From the NCBI RefSeq assembly GCF_003149045.1, contig NZ_QGDU01000001.1, positions 190,458 to 254,457 of the forward strand: a stretch of 64,000 nucleotides of DNA. Reading direction: 5' to 3'. Origin of the DNA: Fibrobacter sp. UWR4. GTDB taxonomy: Bacteria; Fibrobacterota; Fibrobacteria; Fibrobacterales; Fibrobacteraceae. The notes beneath the pieces are model-generated. The model ran no database searches and was not told the origin of the DNA. It saw only the letters and a program-made list of their open reading frames with translations. The position numbers were made by a program, and so were the translations under genes. Below, in pieces: positions 39,801-49,420 of this stretch (position 1 is the stretch's first letter; the number at the start of each line of letters is the position of its first letter).

Positions 39801-40366
39801 TTCTTTTCCTCCTTTTCCTTATGGGCGATGGTTACTGCTGCAATCAAGGTCATCAGCAGGAGCACGCTCACGATTTCGAAAGGAATGATGAAACCGTTGG
39901 GACCATAGTCCAGCAGGCGCAAGGCAAATGACTTAAGACTTGCAAAGCCTTCCGGAGCGGCGGCCTGCATCGAGACGAGTTCTGGCATGGGCAACAGGCA
40001 CTTGACCATTACCGCAATAAAAGCTGCACTTAAGATGAATGCAGCGGAAATGCGGGGGATGTTCACGGAGAAGTTGTCTTCTCCCAGGTGGCTGGTAAGT
40101 AGGATGGTGAACACCACGAAGATGACCACACCTCCCACATAAACCATGATCTGAGCCAGGGCGATAAATTCAGCCTGCAGGAGCATGTAGAGAATTGCTG
40201 TTCCTACGAAGGTGAAAATCAAGAAGACGGCGCTCTTTAAGACGCTCTTGACGGCGACCGTACAAATGGCCATGACGATCATGACAAAAGCAACCGCATA
40301 GAAAGCGATATCTACACCACTATGGGGGAATGCCTGTGGAATACTATTAAGCAGGTTTTCAAGCAT
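39797..40366 (-). CDS. nuoJ: NADH-quinone oxidoreductase subunit J
   Basis: The 189-residue subunit has five membrane helices, including FTFVGTAILYMLLQAEFIALAQIMVYVGGVVIFVVFTILL, the conserved TM3 region of NuoJ. It begins on the last base of nuoI and ends 4 bp inside nuoK. Confidence 0.94.
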   Translation of the reverse strand: MLENLLNSIPQAFPHSGVDIAFYAVAFVMIVMAICTVAVKSVLKSAVFLIFTFVGTAILYMLLQAEFIALAQIMVYVGGVVIFVVFTILLTSHLGEDNFSVNIPRISAAFILSAAFIAVMVKCLLPMPELVSMQAAAPEGFASLKSFALRLLDYGPNGFIIPFEIVSVLLLMTLIAAVTIAHKEKEEKK

Positions 40367-40839
40367 TAGCCTTGTCCCTCCTTCTTATTCAAGATCATTT
40401 CCAAAGTGGTTGCATCTGTAGTTGCCACTTCAAATTCGGGAGTCATTTCGATGGCTCCGAAGGGGCATGCTTCCACGCAGAGACCGCATTGGGTGCAGCT
40501 TGCAAAATGATAAACGTAGCGGCCAAGGACCTTCTTGCCTGCGATGTTCTTGGTGGGAAGCACCGTGATACTGGAGTTGGGACAGGCTCGTTCGCACATG
40601 CCGCAAGCGGTACAGTGGTTGTTGCCTTCTGCATCTTCCACCATCGAGAGACGGCCGCGGTAGCGTTCGTGCATCTTCAAGGTCTTGCGATTTTCCGGAT
40701 ATTGTTCCGTAACGATGCGCTTGGGATTAAAGAAGTACTTGAGAGATACGGACAGACCGCAAAGCAGGCTCCAGGGGCCCGTAATGCACTTCTTCAGGTA
40801 GCGCTTGATGTAGTGAGATGTTGAAATATTTTTTGACAT
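40366..40839 (-). CDS. nuoI: NADH-quinone oxidoreductase subunit I (two 4Fe-4S clusters)
   Basis: The 157-residue protein carries two ferredoxin motifs, CTACGMCERACP (about 76-87) and CTQCGLCVEACPFGAIE (about 115-131), which ligate clusters N6a and N6b. RGRLSMVEDAEGNNHC leads into the first. Since no NuoE/F/G is encoded here, these clusters may receive electrons from another donor such as ferredoxin; that is inference. Confidence 0.95.
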   Translation of the reverse strand: MSKNISTSHYIKRYLKKCITGPWSLLCGLSVSLKYFFNPKRIVTEQYPENRKTLKMHERYRGRLSMVEDAEGNNHCTACGMCERACPNSSITVLPTKNIAGKKVLGRYVYHFASCTQCGLCVEACPFGAIEMTPEFEVATTDATTLEMILNKKEGQG

Positions 40840-40857
40840 TTTAAATCTCTCTGGTCA

Positions 40858-41979
40858 TTAGCCTACAAAAATGATCCATATGGCACCTGCAACCAGAAGA
40901 AGCAGGTTTACCGGCAACATAAACTTCCATTCAAAACTCATGAGCTGGTCAACGCGGGGGCGGACAAAGGTCCAGCGAACCATCATGTAGCACCAGATGA
41001 GGAAGTAAATCTTGGCGAACATCCATACGAAACCAGGGACCTGCATCATCAGGTTATCTACGGCTTCGATACCGATGCAAGGTGCATTGAAACCGCCCAG
41101 GAAACAGGTTGCTGCCAAAGCGGAATTGGTAACCAGTGCGATGTATTCTGCCAGGTAGAACATGGCGAAGGGGGTGCCCGTATATTCAGTATGGTAACCA
41201 CCGGTCAGTTCCTGTTCCGCTTCTGCAATGTCAAACGGTGCACGGTTCATTTCTGCAGTAGAGGAAATGAAGAACAGGATGAAGGCGATAAAGCCAAGAA
41301 CGGGAACCTTGAAAATCATCCAGTTGGCGACCGTTCCGGACTGGCTAGTGGCAATGTCCATCAAGTTTGTGGAACCGGACATCATGACTACGAACAGAAG
41401 GATCAACGCGAAAGAAATTTCGTAGCTGATCATCTGAGCGCCACTACGGAGGGAGCCCATCAGAGAGTACTTGTTGTTGCTGGACCAACCACCCAGCAAA
41501 ATGCCGAGAACGCCAAAGCCGTTTACGGCAATAATCAGGGGAATGCCCAAATCAACGTTAGCTACCACCAGGTTGCTGCCGAAAGGAATGAGGGCTGTTA
41601 CCATGAAGGGGGCAATCAGAGCGATCATGGGAGCTACATAGAAGAGAACCTTGTCGGCGCTTCCGGGGGAGTAGACTTCCTTGAAAAGCATCTTCAGCAC
41701 GTCGGCGATGGTCTGGATGGTTCCGTGCCAGCCAAGGCGCATGGGGCCTAGACGGCACTGCACATGGGCGCAAACCTTACGTTCCATGTAGATAAGGATA
41801 GGTGCGTTGCCGATATTTACCAGGCAGACCGCCACAATGCAGATGACTGCATTGATCAAAAAGGCGACAATGTTATTGAGTAGGTCGGACTGGAGTGCTG
41901 CGGGCAGGTAAGCTGCCAGCTGAGGCACCCATTCGCGAACGACGTCGCCGATAGGATTTGGAATTGAAGGTACGAACAT
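40858..41979 (-). CDS. nuoH: NADH-quinone oxidoreductase subunit H
   Basis: The 373-residue membrane subunit forms part of the quinone chamber. Visible are IYMERKVCAHVQCRLGPMRLGWHG, a GSLRSGAQMISYEISFAL block, FISSTAEMNRAPFDIAEAEQELTGGYHTEYTG and RWTFVRPRVDQLMSFEWKFMLP. It is 12 bp downstream of nuoD and 18 bp upstream of nuoI. Confidence 0.96.
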   Translation of the reverse strand: MFVPSIPNPIGDVVREWVPQLAAYLPAALQSDLLNNIVAFLINAVICIVAVCLVNIGNAPILIYMERKVCAHVQCRLGPMRLGWHGTIQTIADVLKMLFKEVYSPGSADKVLFYVAPMIALIAPFMVTALIPFGSNLVVANVDLGIPLIIAVNGFGVLGILLGGWSSNNKYSLMGSLRSGAQMISYEISFALILLFVVMMSGSTNLMDIATSQSGTVANWMIFKVPVLGFIAFILFFISSTAEMNRAPFDIAEAEQELTGGYHTEYTGTPFAMFYLAEYIALVTNSALAATCFLGGFNAPCIGIEAVDNLMMQVPGFVWMFAKIYFLIWCYMMVRWTFVRPRVDQLMSFEWKFMLPVNLLLLVAGAIWIIFVG

Positions 41980-41991
41980 ATTACTTACCTA

Positions 41992-43131
41992 CTATCTATC
42001 AATTTCAGGAATCACGGGGTCCAGAGTTGCCATGACAACCACCAGGTCGGAAATCTTTCCACCCTGGCACATCTTGTTGAGGGCGCCTACGTGAGGAAAG
42101 CTGGGGCCGCGTGTATGAATGCGGTAAGGCTTGTCGCCTGCAGCAGCCACCACGTAAGTTCCGTAAAGACCCTTGGCAGTTTCGATTTCGCTGTAATAGC
42201 GGCCGGGATTCAGCTTGACAGGCTTTTCCTTACTGCGGTAGGGACCTTCCTTGGGGAACTTGTCGACGCACTGGCGCAAAATCTTCATGGATTCATGGAT
42301 TTCTGCAATACGAATCTTGTAACGGTCGTAGCAGTCACCATTGTGGAATACCGGAACGTCGAAATCCATCTGGTCGTAAATGCTATAGGGGTTTGCTCTA
42401 CGGACGTCAAAGTCTACGCCACTAGCACGGAGAACTGGACCGGAGCAGCCCAGGGAAATTGCATCTTCCCTAGAGAGAACGCCTATGCCTACGCTTCGTT
42501 CCAGAACGATGATGTTCTTGGAAAGGAAACGCTCGTAATCCTTCATGGTATCTTCCAGGTGGTCCAGGAAAGACTTTACACGAGGAATGAAATTTTCAGG
42601 AACATCGAAACGGCTTCCGCCGGGGCGGAAGAAGTTGGTGGTCAAGCGGGAGCCTGTCACTTCTTCCAGCATGTCGTGAATCATTTCACGTTCCTTGAAG
42701 CCGAACAGCAAGCAGGTTTGACCGCCCAGGTCGCCGCCGAAGCAGCCAAAGAACACCAGGTGGCTTGCAATACGTCCCAGTTCCGAAAGCATGACGCGGA
42801 TGTATTCCGCCTTCTCGGGAACGCCGATGTTCATGCCCTTTTCGTAGGCGAGAACGAGACCCAGGTTGTTTTGAATAGCGGTCAGGTAGTCCTGACGGTC
42901 ACTCATGGGAATATACTGCAGGTAAGTCATGGACTCGCCCTGCTTTTCCATGCCACGATGGATGTAGCCAAAGTGGGGCACGATTTCCACGATGTTTTCG
43001 CCATCCATACGGAGAGCAAGGCGCAATGCACCGTGGGTACTGGGGTGCTGAGGCCCCATGTTAATGAAAAATTCTTCGGAATCAGTTTCCCGGGTGATTT
43101 TGAATCCCGGAGGGAGCTGTGTCATACTCAT
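41992..43131 (-). CDS. nuoD: NADH-quinone oxidoreductase subunit D
   Basis: The 379-residue 49-kDa subunit homologue contains the quinone-site loop [16 protein letters not shown] (about 29-44), [22 protein letters not shown] and a C-terminus ending [18 protein letters not shown], related to [NiFe]-hydrogenase large subunits but without their metal cysteines. It overlaps the nuoBC stop by 4 bp. In contrast to E. coli, it is not fused to nuoC. Confidence 0.96.
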   Translation of the reverse strand: MSMTQLPPGFKITRETDSEEFFINMGPQHPSTHGALRLALRMDGENIVEIVPHFGYIHRGMEKQGESMTYLQYIPMSDRQDYLTAIQNNLGLVLAYEKGMNIGVPEKAEYIRVMLSELGRIASHLVFFGCFGGDLGGQTCLLFGFKEREMIHDMLEEVTGSRLTTNFFRPGGSRFDVPENFIPRVKSFLDHLEDTMKDYERFLSKNIIVLERSVGIGVLSREDAISLGCSGPVLRASGVDFDVRRANPYSIYDQMDFDVPVFHNGDCYDRYKIRIAEIHESMKILRQCVDKFPKEGPYRSKEKPVKLNPGRYYSEIETAKGLYGTYVVAAAGDKPYRIHTRGPSFPHVGALNKMCQGGKISDLVVVMATLDPVIPEIDR

Positions 43132-44378
43132 ACCGGCCTCTTCATCATGTTGGGGTTTGTAAAGTCCTTACGGAGAGGATAGCCTTCGAATTGTGGATCC
43201 AGGAAGATGCGACGCAAATCCTGGTGACCTTCAAACTTTATGCCGAACATATCGTAAACTTCACGTTCCTTAAGATCCGCAGTTGCGTAAAGATCACTGA
43301 TAGAGGGGATGCTTGCAAGGAGGCTTGTTGCTTTCTTTTCCTCGGCAACTTCTGCCTTAGGCAGGGGCGTGCAGAAGAATACCTTGTGGCCTTTTTCCAG
43401 GCTGCGAAGCATGGTAACCAGTTCGAATCGATCCGGATAGTCGATGGCGGTAATGTCAATGAGGTAATCCATCTTGAGTGCTGGATCAGCCTTGGCAAAT
43501 TCAATGGCGGCTCTGTAGTCTTCCTTGTTCAAGCGGATTTCCAGGGGGCTATCTGCAGGGATGTTTTCCAGTTCGCCTTCAATGGATGCGCTGGGGAACT
43601 TTTCCTGAATCTTGGAAAGCATTTGGGCTTGATTCAGGCCCTTGCCGAATTTTTCAGCCAGGGAAAGTTCGTGTTCGCGGGTGACTTCGGGGAAAGTTTC
43701 CTTTACGACTCGAACCGGCTTGAAAGCGCTCTTGTAGTCAGGGTTTTCTTCCTTGAACTTGGCTCTTGCTTCAGCCATTTCTTCGTCCTTGATCTTTTCA
43801 AGTTCGGCCCAGGCCTTGGTGGCTTCGCGGTAACGGTCGTAATTGGCGGTATCCTTAGTTTCCCCTTCGTGCCACGGATCGCGGCAGGTTTCCTTGAGAA
43901 TCTTTTCGCGCAGGGTCAGCAGACCGTGGAAAAGTGCTTCGGGGCGGGGAGGGCAACCTGGAACAAATACGTCCACAGGAATCAGGTTTTCTGCTCCACG
44001 GACCACGGCGTAGTTGTCATACTTGAAAGGGCCACCGCTAATGGTGCATGCGCCCATGGCAAGAACATACTTGGGACCGGGCATCTGTTCGTAAAGCATC
44101 TGAAGCGCAGGTGCCATACGGCGGGTCACGGTACCTGCAATAATGAACAGGTCCGCCTGTCTCGGGGAAGCTCGGAACACTTCGGAACCGAAACGAGAAA
44201 TATCGTAACGGGCCATGGAGCTACTCATCATTTCGATAGCGCAGCAGCTGGTACCGTAGGTGAGAGGCCAAATAGAGTTGGCTCGAGCCCAGTTGACTAC
44301 GTAGTCAATGGCGTTCACCACATACTTGCCGCCCGGAATGGGGTCAAGTATCTTAGGCGCAAAGTTGATTATTCCCAT
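43128..44378 (-). CDS. nuoBC: NADH-quinone oxidoreductase subunits B and C, fused
   Basis: The 416-residue protein joins NuoB (about 1-165) and NuoC (about 255-416). NuoB carries the N2 cluster ligands: the tandem Cys45-Cys46 in [10 protein letters not shown], Cys111 in GACTISGG and Cys142 in [11 protein letters not shown]. NuoC is seen in [18 protein letters not shown] and [24 protein letters not shown]. The two are joined by a charged linker of about 90 residues ([20 protein letters not shown]). Fusion of B with C is unusual; C-D fusion is the common one. It overlaps nuoA by 10 bp and nuoD by 4 bp. Confidence 0.94.
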   Translation of the reverse strand: MGIINFAPKILDPIPGGKYVVNAIDYVVNWARANSIWPLTYGTSCCAIEMMSSSMARYDISRFGSEVFRASPRQADLFIIAGTVTRRMAPALQMLYEQMPGPKYVLAMGACTISGGPFKYDNYAVVRGAENLIPVDVFVPGCPPRPEALFHGLLTLREKILKETCRDPWHEGETKDTANYDRYREATKAWAELEKIKDEEMAEARAKFKEENPDYKSAFKPVRVVKETFPEVTREHELSLAEKFGKGLNQAQMLSKIQEKFPSASIEGELENIPADSPLEIRLNKEDYRAAIEFAKADPALKMDYLIDITAIDYPDRFELVTMLRSLEKGHKVFFCTPLPKAEVAEEKKATSLLASIPSISDLYATADLKEREVYDMFGIKFEGHQDLRRIFLDPQFEGYPLRKDFTNPNMMKRPV

Positions 44379-44749
44379 TTAAGAACTCCCTTCTTCCAGG
44401 CATAGAGAAGGCCTGCAATCAGAATTGCTAAGAAAATGACTAGGTCGATTACCACTACCACAGGGGAGAGGAAGGTGTTTCCTGCCATGATTTCCTTGAA
44501 ATTTGCAAAGACGGGTAGCAAGAAAAGGGCTTCCACATCAAAAACCAGGAAAAGGAGGGCGAAAATGTAATAGCCCACCTTAAACTGAATACGAGCGTTT
44601 CCGTAGGTCTCCATACCGCATTCGTAGGGAGCTTCCTTATTCTTGCTCTTCTTGGTGCGATAGCCTAACAGCAGACCCGTAATAGTAGCCGCCGCCGCGA
44701 TAAACGCTCCTAGAAAGAGAAATATGGATAGAATGATGTATTCTGACAT
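44369..44749 (-). CDS. nuoA: NADH-quinone oxidoreductase subunit A
   Basis: The 126-residue, three-helix subunit has [38 protein letters not shown], the signature of NuoA. It starts 11 bp after the upstream unknown gene and overlaps nuoBC by 10 bp. Confidence 0.95.
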   Translation of the reverse strand: MSEYIILSIFLFLGAFIAAAATITGLLLGYRTKKSKNKEAPYECGMETYGNARIQFKVGYYIFALLFLVFDVEALFLLPVFANFKEIMAGNTFLSPVVVVIDLVIFLAILIAGLLYAWKKGVLKWE

Positions 44750-44760
44750 ATTTTCCTCGA

Positions 44761-45354
44761 TTAATAGAAATTCTGCAGTTCCTGGATGGTTCCAAAGAGG
44801 GTGTTTCCAATTTGGAATCTTTCCAGAACATGTCTTAACAAGTCCTTAAATTCGTCAATAGTGGCTGCGTTCATGGCGTTCAGCTTCTGCTGGATGGCGT
44901 TCACGTAACCAGAACCGACGGGCTTTGTTTTCATATCCTGCATTTCTCCGCTCCACTGCTGCAGCATGTGGTCCGTTTCGATTCGGGCGATGACGTAGCG
45001 CGTGGTCGATAAAAGTTCCTGCAAAAAGTGTACCATGAAGATTTCTTCCTGCAGGATACCCCATCTTTTGTCCTTGGAATAGAGGGAGGCATTTTCGGCC
45101 TTCCCGTAAAAAACAGCAGCCTGGGCATATTCAAGACAGGTCATGAGCAGTCGTTCATAACGCTTGATTTCTCGACCAAGGTGCTGGAACCAGACGGTGT
45201 CGGCTACCTGGTTCGTTTCTTTGCGGTCAGCCACGTCGTTCGGAAACAGGGCTCTGAACGCATAATAGACTTCCTCGTAATAGCGATTGCGCATTCGGCA
45301 GTTGAATGCACGATTTTTTAAAGTATAGTCGCTGTGGTGGAGGGTTGTAATCAT
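44761..45354 (-). CDS. Unknown helical protein between rsh and nuoA
   Basis: The 197-residue product is not recognised. It is charged, mostly helical in composition, with aromatic-rich patches (RMRNRYYEEVYYAFRALFP; EEIFMVHFLQELLSTTRYVIAR) and no signal peptide or membrane segment. Its ATG overlaps the rsh stop (4 bp, ATGA) and its stop is 11 bp from nuoA, so it is embedded in a tightly packed gene string. A role linked to either the stringent response or complex I is possible but unsupported. Confidence 0.75.
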   Translation of the reverse strand: MITTLHHSDYTLKNRAFNCRMRNRYYEEVYYAFRALFPNDVADRKETNQVADTVWFQHLGREIKRYERLLMTCLEYAQAAVFYGKAENASLYSKDKRWGILQEEIFMVHFLQELLSTTRYVIARIETDHMLQQWSGEMQDMKTKPVGSGYVNAIQQKLNAMNAATIDEFKDLLRHVLERFQIGNTLFGTIQELQNFY

Positions 45355-47498
45355 GATTTAACCACCTGGCGTACGCCGGGAACTTTCCTGAGGTTTGCAA
45401 TGAGACTATCCACCTGCTCCTTGCGGTAGGCCTTAAAGACCAGGCGCACGCGGCCGGAATAGCTTTCACCTACGGAGGAAATGCGGTCCATGAACAGATT
45501 TTCATCCTTCAGGACCTTCAGAATGTCGTAAGTGAAGTTCTTGCGGTTGTCGTTTTCAATAGATAAATGGACTTCGAAGGCGTGTGTGGACTGTTCACTC
45601 CACTGGACGGCGATTTGCTGGCCGTCGGTAAGTTTTTTCAGTTCCTCGCATTCCTCGTTATGGACTTCGATACCGATCTGGGGACGAAGTACACCTACAA
45701 TCTTGTCGCCAGGGACAGGGGCGCAGCACTTTGCAAAATGAATCATCAGACTGGTTTCTCGGCCAATCTGCAGGGGCATATCGTCGTCGTTTTCAGCCTT
45801 TTTATCCCTATTGAAGGTGGGGAAGAATTTCAGGGACTTGGTGTCTCTGTGGGTGGGGGCGGAGTCGCCACCCAGGAATCTCTGGATGTCTGCCAGGGGC
45901 AGTTCGCCTTGACCCAGGCGTTCGTAGAAGTCTTCGAAACTGGTGACGCCGAAATACTTCGTTACGGATTCCTCGTCTGGACGCTTGTCCTTTTCAATTT
46001 TTGCCAGTCGAAGTTCGCGAATCCAGATTTCCTTACCCAGTTCACGGGACTGCTGGATCATGCTGTTTCGCATCCAGCGGCGCAGTTCCTGCTTGGCCTT
46101 TACAGTTTTCACCATTTCAAGCCATTCGGGACTGGGTTCCTGGTGCGGACTCTTCAAAATCTGGACCGTGGCACCATGCGTTATTACCGTATCCAGGTTT
46201 ACCACTTCATCGTTAATTTTTGCGCCAATACAGTGGAGGCCTAGTTCCGTGTGGACGGCAAAGGCGAAGTCCAGGACGATAGCGCCCTGCGGCAGTTCCA
46301 CGGAAGTGCCCTTGGGGGTGAATACGGTCATGCCGCTAGGCTTAAGGTCCACCCTCAGGAAATCCAGGTATTCCTTGGAGTCGGAAATTTCGGACTGGAG
46401 CTTTACCATGTGGTTCAGCCAGGCTAGTTCCTCGCCTTCGTGCTGGGTTTCCAGCTTGTAGGCCCAGTGTGCAGCAAAGCCCTTTTCTGCGGTCTGGTCC
46501 ATGTCCTTTGTACGGATCTGGACTTCCACCAGCTTGTTTTCGGGACCGATCACCGTGGTGTGGATGCTCTGGTAAAGGTTGGGCTTAGGCGTTGCAATGT
46601 AGTCCTTGAAACGACTCTGCATGGGGGTCCAGAGGTTATGGACATAGCCCAGCGCCAAGTAGCATTCCGGGATGGAGTCCACGATAATGCGGATGGCAAA
46701 GATGTCGAAGATATCCTCGAACTGGCATCCTCGGCTAATCATCTTGTTGTAGATGCTGTAAATGTTCTTGGTTCGACCTTGGATTGTGCAGTCAAGGTCT
46801 TCCAATGCCATCTTCATCTGGAGAGGCATAATCACGGACTGGACGTATTTTTCGCGAGATTCCTTATTTTCGATAAGGGCGTCCACCAGTTTCTGGTATT
46901 CATCCGGGTTTACGTACTTGAAGCTTAGATCTTCAAGTTCGTTTTTAAGCTTGTAGAGACCGAATCGATGGGTCAAGGGGATGTAGATGTCCAGGGTTTC
47001 CTGGGCAATGGCCTGGCGACGTTCCGGCTTCATATACCGCATGGTACGCATGTTGTGGATTCGGTCCGCGATCTTGATCATGATCACGCGAGGATCCTTT
47101 GCCATGGCGATAATCAACTTACGGTAGGTTTCTGCCTTCTGCGCAGTCTTATTGGCTTCCTGGGCGGCGGTGATTTTGGTGACCGCGTCCACCATGAAGG
47201 CGACGTCCTGACCGAACATCTCGGTAAGCTGTTCTAGGGTATAATCGGTGTCTTCCACAACGTCGTGCAAAAGCCCCGCAAGAACGGTGGGTTGGTCCTG
47301 TTTAAGGTCCGCCAGAATTTTTGCCACTTCGTAGGGATGTTCTGTGTATGGCATGCCGCTTTTGCGATACTGCCCTTCGTGAGCCTGGGCAATGAAGACA
47401 ACAGCCTTGGTAAGAATCTCGCGGTTCAGGTCGGGATTCTTCTTGATTAGCACGTCAATAATGTGCTCTTGATTCGATGTAAGCTCTACTTGATCCAT
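45351..47498 (-). CDS. rsh: Bifunctional (p)ppGpp synthetase/hydrolase, RelA/SpoT family
   Basis: The 715-residue protein has an N-terminal HD hydrolase (GLLHDVVEDT with His78-Asp79), a synthetase domain (KPNLYQSIHTTV and ...EVQIRTKDMD), a TGS domain (MTVFTPKGTSVELPQGAIVLDFAF) and a C-terminal ACT domain (about 640-715). Both catalytic halves look intact, so it should make and degrade (p)ppGpp. The ATG at 47498 is chosen over a TTG 9 nt upstream. It heads a minus-strand string that continues directly into the nuo genes. Confidence 0.95.
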   Translation of the reverse strand: MDQVELTSNQEHIIDVLIKKNPDLNREILTKAVVFIAQAHEGQYRKSGMPYTEHPYEVAKILADLKQDQPTVLAGLLHDVVEDTDYTLEQLTEMFGQDVAFMVDAVTKITAAQEANKTAQKAETYRKLIIAMAKDPRVIMIKIADRIHNMRTMRYMKPERRQAIAQETLDIYIPLTHRFGLYKLKNELEDLSFKYVNPDEYQKLVDALIENKESREKYVQSVIMPLQMKMALEDLDCTIQGRTKNIYSIYNKMISRGCQFEDIFDIFAIRIIVDSIPECYLALGYVHNLWTPMQSRFKDYIATPKPNLYQSIHTTVIGPENKLVEVQIRTKDMDQTAEKGFAAHWAYKLETQHEGEELAWLNHMVKLQSEISDSKEYLDFLRVDLKPSGMTVFTPKGTSVELPQGAIVLDFAFAVHTELGLHCIGAKINDEVVNLDTVITHGATVQILKSPHQEPSPEWLEMVKTVKAKQELRRWMRNSMIQQSRELGKEIWIRELRLAKIEKDKRPDEESVTKYFGVTSFEDFYERLGQGELPLADIQRFLGGDSAPTHRDTKSLKFFPTFNRDKKAENDDDMPLQIGRETSLMIHFAKCCAPVPGDKIVGVLRPQIGIEVHNEECEELKKLTDGQQIAVQWSEQSTHAFEVHLSIENDNRKNFTYDILKVLKDENLFMDRISSVGESYSGRVRLVFKAYRKEQVDSLIANLRKVPGVRQVVKS

Positions 47499-47774
47499 CA
47501 GTAACAAGTATACCTAATAAATGGGGCGTTTGTATACCCAAAATGCCGAAAATAAGCGAAAAAACAGGTGTTTCGAATTTTACATTTTATTCCAAATTGG
47601 AATAGAATTTTTACATAAATTGTAATGAGACGTTGTGCATTTGAGAAAAACTGCCTGTAGATTTTTTTACAACGGAAAGTTTTCAAACGTGTGAGGAATG
47701 TCACAAAAGGATATTATATTGGTTGCAACCTTAATCTCAAATGGTTGGGATGAGGGATTGTTTATGGATTGGAT
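47499..47774. other. Divergent intergenic region, rsh / CE15 lipoprotein
   Basis: AT-rich. It contains a near-perfect palindrome ATTCCAA-A-TTGGAAT at 47589-47603, a possible operator. No gene was found. Promoters for both flanking genes must lie here. Confidence 0.5.
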
Positions 47775-49344
47775 ATGAAAAAAAATAAAATGCTGGCAGC
47801 ATCTGCCATCGCAGTCTTTGGATTGTTCTTCTTGAACGCCTGTTCTGACGATAAAAGTTCAGTAACAAACCCCATTGACTCGGGGGGAAACCACTGTTTC
47901 TAGTGATAGTACAGTGCCTGATGAAGGTCTTTCAAGTTCTCTTGAGAGTACTATGAGTTCTGCAACAGAAAGTCCGGCAAGTTCTGCATCAGAAATTTCG
48001 GGTAGTTCTGCAGTGGAAAATCCGGTTAGTTCTTCCGCAATTGCGTTGTCTAGTTCATCTGTAGAGGTTCCTGCAAGTTCCTCCGCAGAAACGCCTGTGA
48101 GTTCTTCCGCAGAGGCTCCTGCAAGTTCCTCCGCGGTTGTGGTTTCCAGCTCCTCGGAAATTGCAATGGCTCCTACCTTCAAGGAAGACTACCGTAGCGA
48201 ATGCTCCATTGGTGAAATTCCCACCAGCATCAACAATGCAAAGCTGCCGGACCCGTTTAAGACTTTGGCTGGCACACGAATTTCCTCCAAGGCCGAATGG
48301 ACCTGCCGCCGCGAAGAAATCGGCGCTATGTACGAAAAGATTATGTACGGTGACAAGCCTCGTAACCCCGAAAAGGTGGAAGGTAAACTTGCAGGAAGCA
48401 CCTTTACGGTGACCGTGACCGACAAGGGTAAATCCGCTTCCTTCGCTGTAGCCATCAATGGCGCAGGCACCAAGGATAAGCCCAAGCCCGCCATGATCGG
48501 CTTTGGCGGTGGCTTTATGGGCAATACCTGTGGTAGCCTGGGTGGCTCCCTCTCTGGTCTTGACATTGCTCAGATTATTTTTAACCCCGATAACGTGGCT
48601 CCCGAAAGTAATCGTGGAAGCGGCAAGTTCTACGACATTTACGGATCCAATGCCAGCGCCGGTACCATCATGGCCTGGGCATGGGGCGTTAGCCGCTTGA
48701 TTGACGCTCTGGAGAAAACCCCTGAAGCAGGCATTGATGTGAAGCATCTGGGCATTACAGGCTGTTCCCGCTGGGGCAAGGGTTCTCTTGCTGCAGGCGC
48801 CTTCGACTCCCGAATCGCCCTGGTTATTCCTCAGGAATCCGGTTCCGGTGGCGCCTCCCTCTGGCGCGTTGGCGCACAGGTCAATAAGCAGAAGGGCAAA
48901 CAGTTTGTCCAGGGCTTGAACAGCGCAGGCTCCGAAGGCAACTGGATGAAGACAACCTTCAAGAACTACGATGGTCGCGAAAACACTCTGCCCTTCGACC
49001 AGCACATGCTTGTGGCTATGGTGGCTCCCCGTCCCTTGCTGATCATTGACAATGCCGGACAGGAATGGCTTGGCGAAGTTCCTTCCAACTATTGCGGCCA
49101 GGCTTCCAAGGAAGTGTACGACGCCCTTGGCGTAAGTGAAAACTACACCTACAGCCAGGAGGGCGGTCACGCCCACTGCTCTTTGCCCAACGGCCAGTTT
49201 GACGAAGTCAAGGACTTCATCAACAAGTTCCTGGTGGGTAAGGATGGAATCAAGACCGGTAAGATCGACTACACCAAGAATTCTGAGTTGATCAAGTGGA
49301 ACAAGTCTGATTGGATCGACTGGGAAACGCCGACTCTAAAGTAA
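47775..49344 (+). pseudogene. Glucuronoyl esterase-like (CE15) lipoprotein with Ser-rich linker, frameshifted
   Basis: A lipoprotein signal (MKKNKMLAASAIAVFGLFFL, lipobox LNAC) starts at 47775 but its frame ends at 47914; the rest continues one frame over from GGGGGG at 47882-47887. Dropping one G gives a 522-residue protein: signal, Ser/Ala/Pro/Glu linker, then a CE15 domain with the nucleophile motif GCSRWGKG (Ser about 331), an acidic residue in PQESGSGG (about Glu354) and His in EGGHAHCS (about 465). CE15 enzymes cleave lignin-glucuronoxylan esters, fitting a fibre degrader. It could be a real knock-out, phase variable, or a sequencing error. A strong terminator follows. Confidence 0.85.
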
Positions 49345-49364
49345 TCTATAGAATTCGAAAAAAG

Positions 49365-49400
49365 AAAGCTGTTCCCCAAAAAATGGGAACAGCTTTTTTT
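49365..49400. terminator. Bidirectional intrinsic terminator
   Basis: AAAGCTGTTCCC / GGGAACAGCTTT (12 bp, loop CAAAAAAT) followed by TTTT on the plus strand and by TTCTTTTTTCG on the minus. It separates the CE15 gene from the convergent radical SAM gene. Confidence 0.92.
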
Positions 49401-49420
49401 GATATCTGTTTTTAGGGAGA

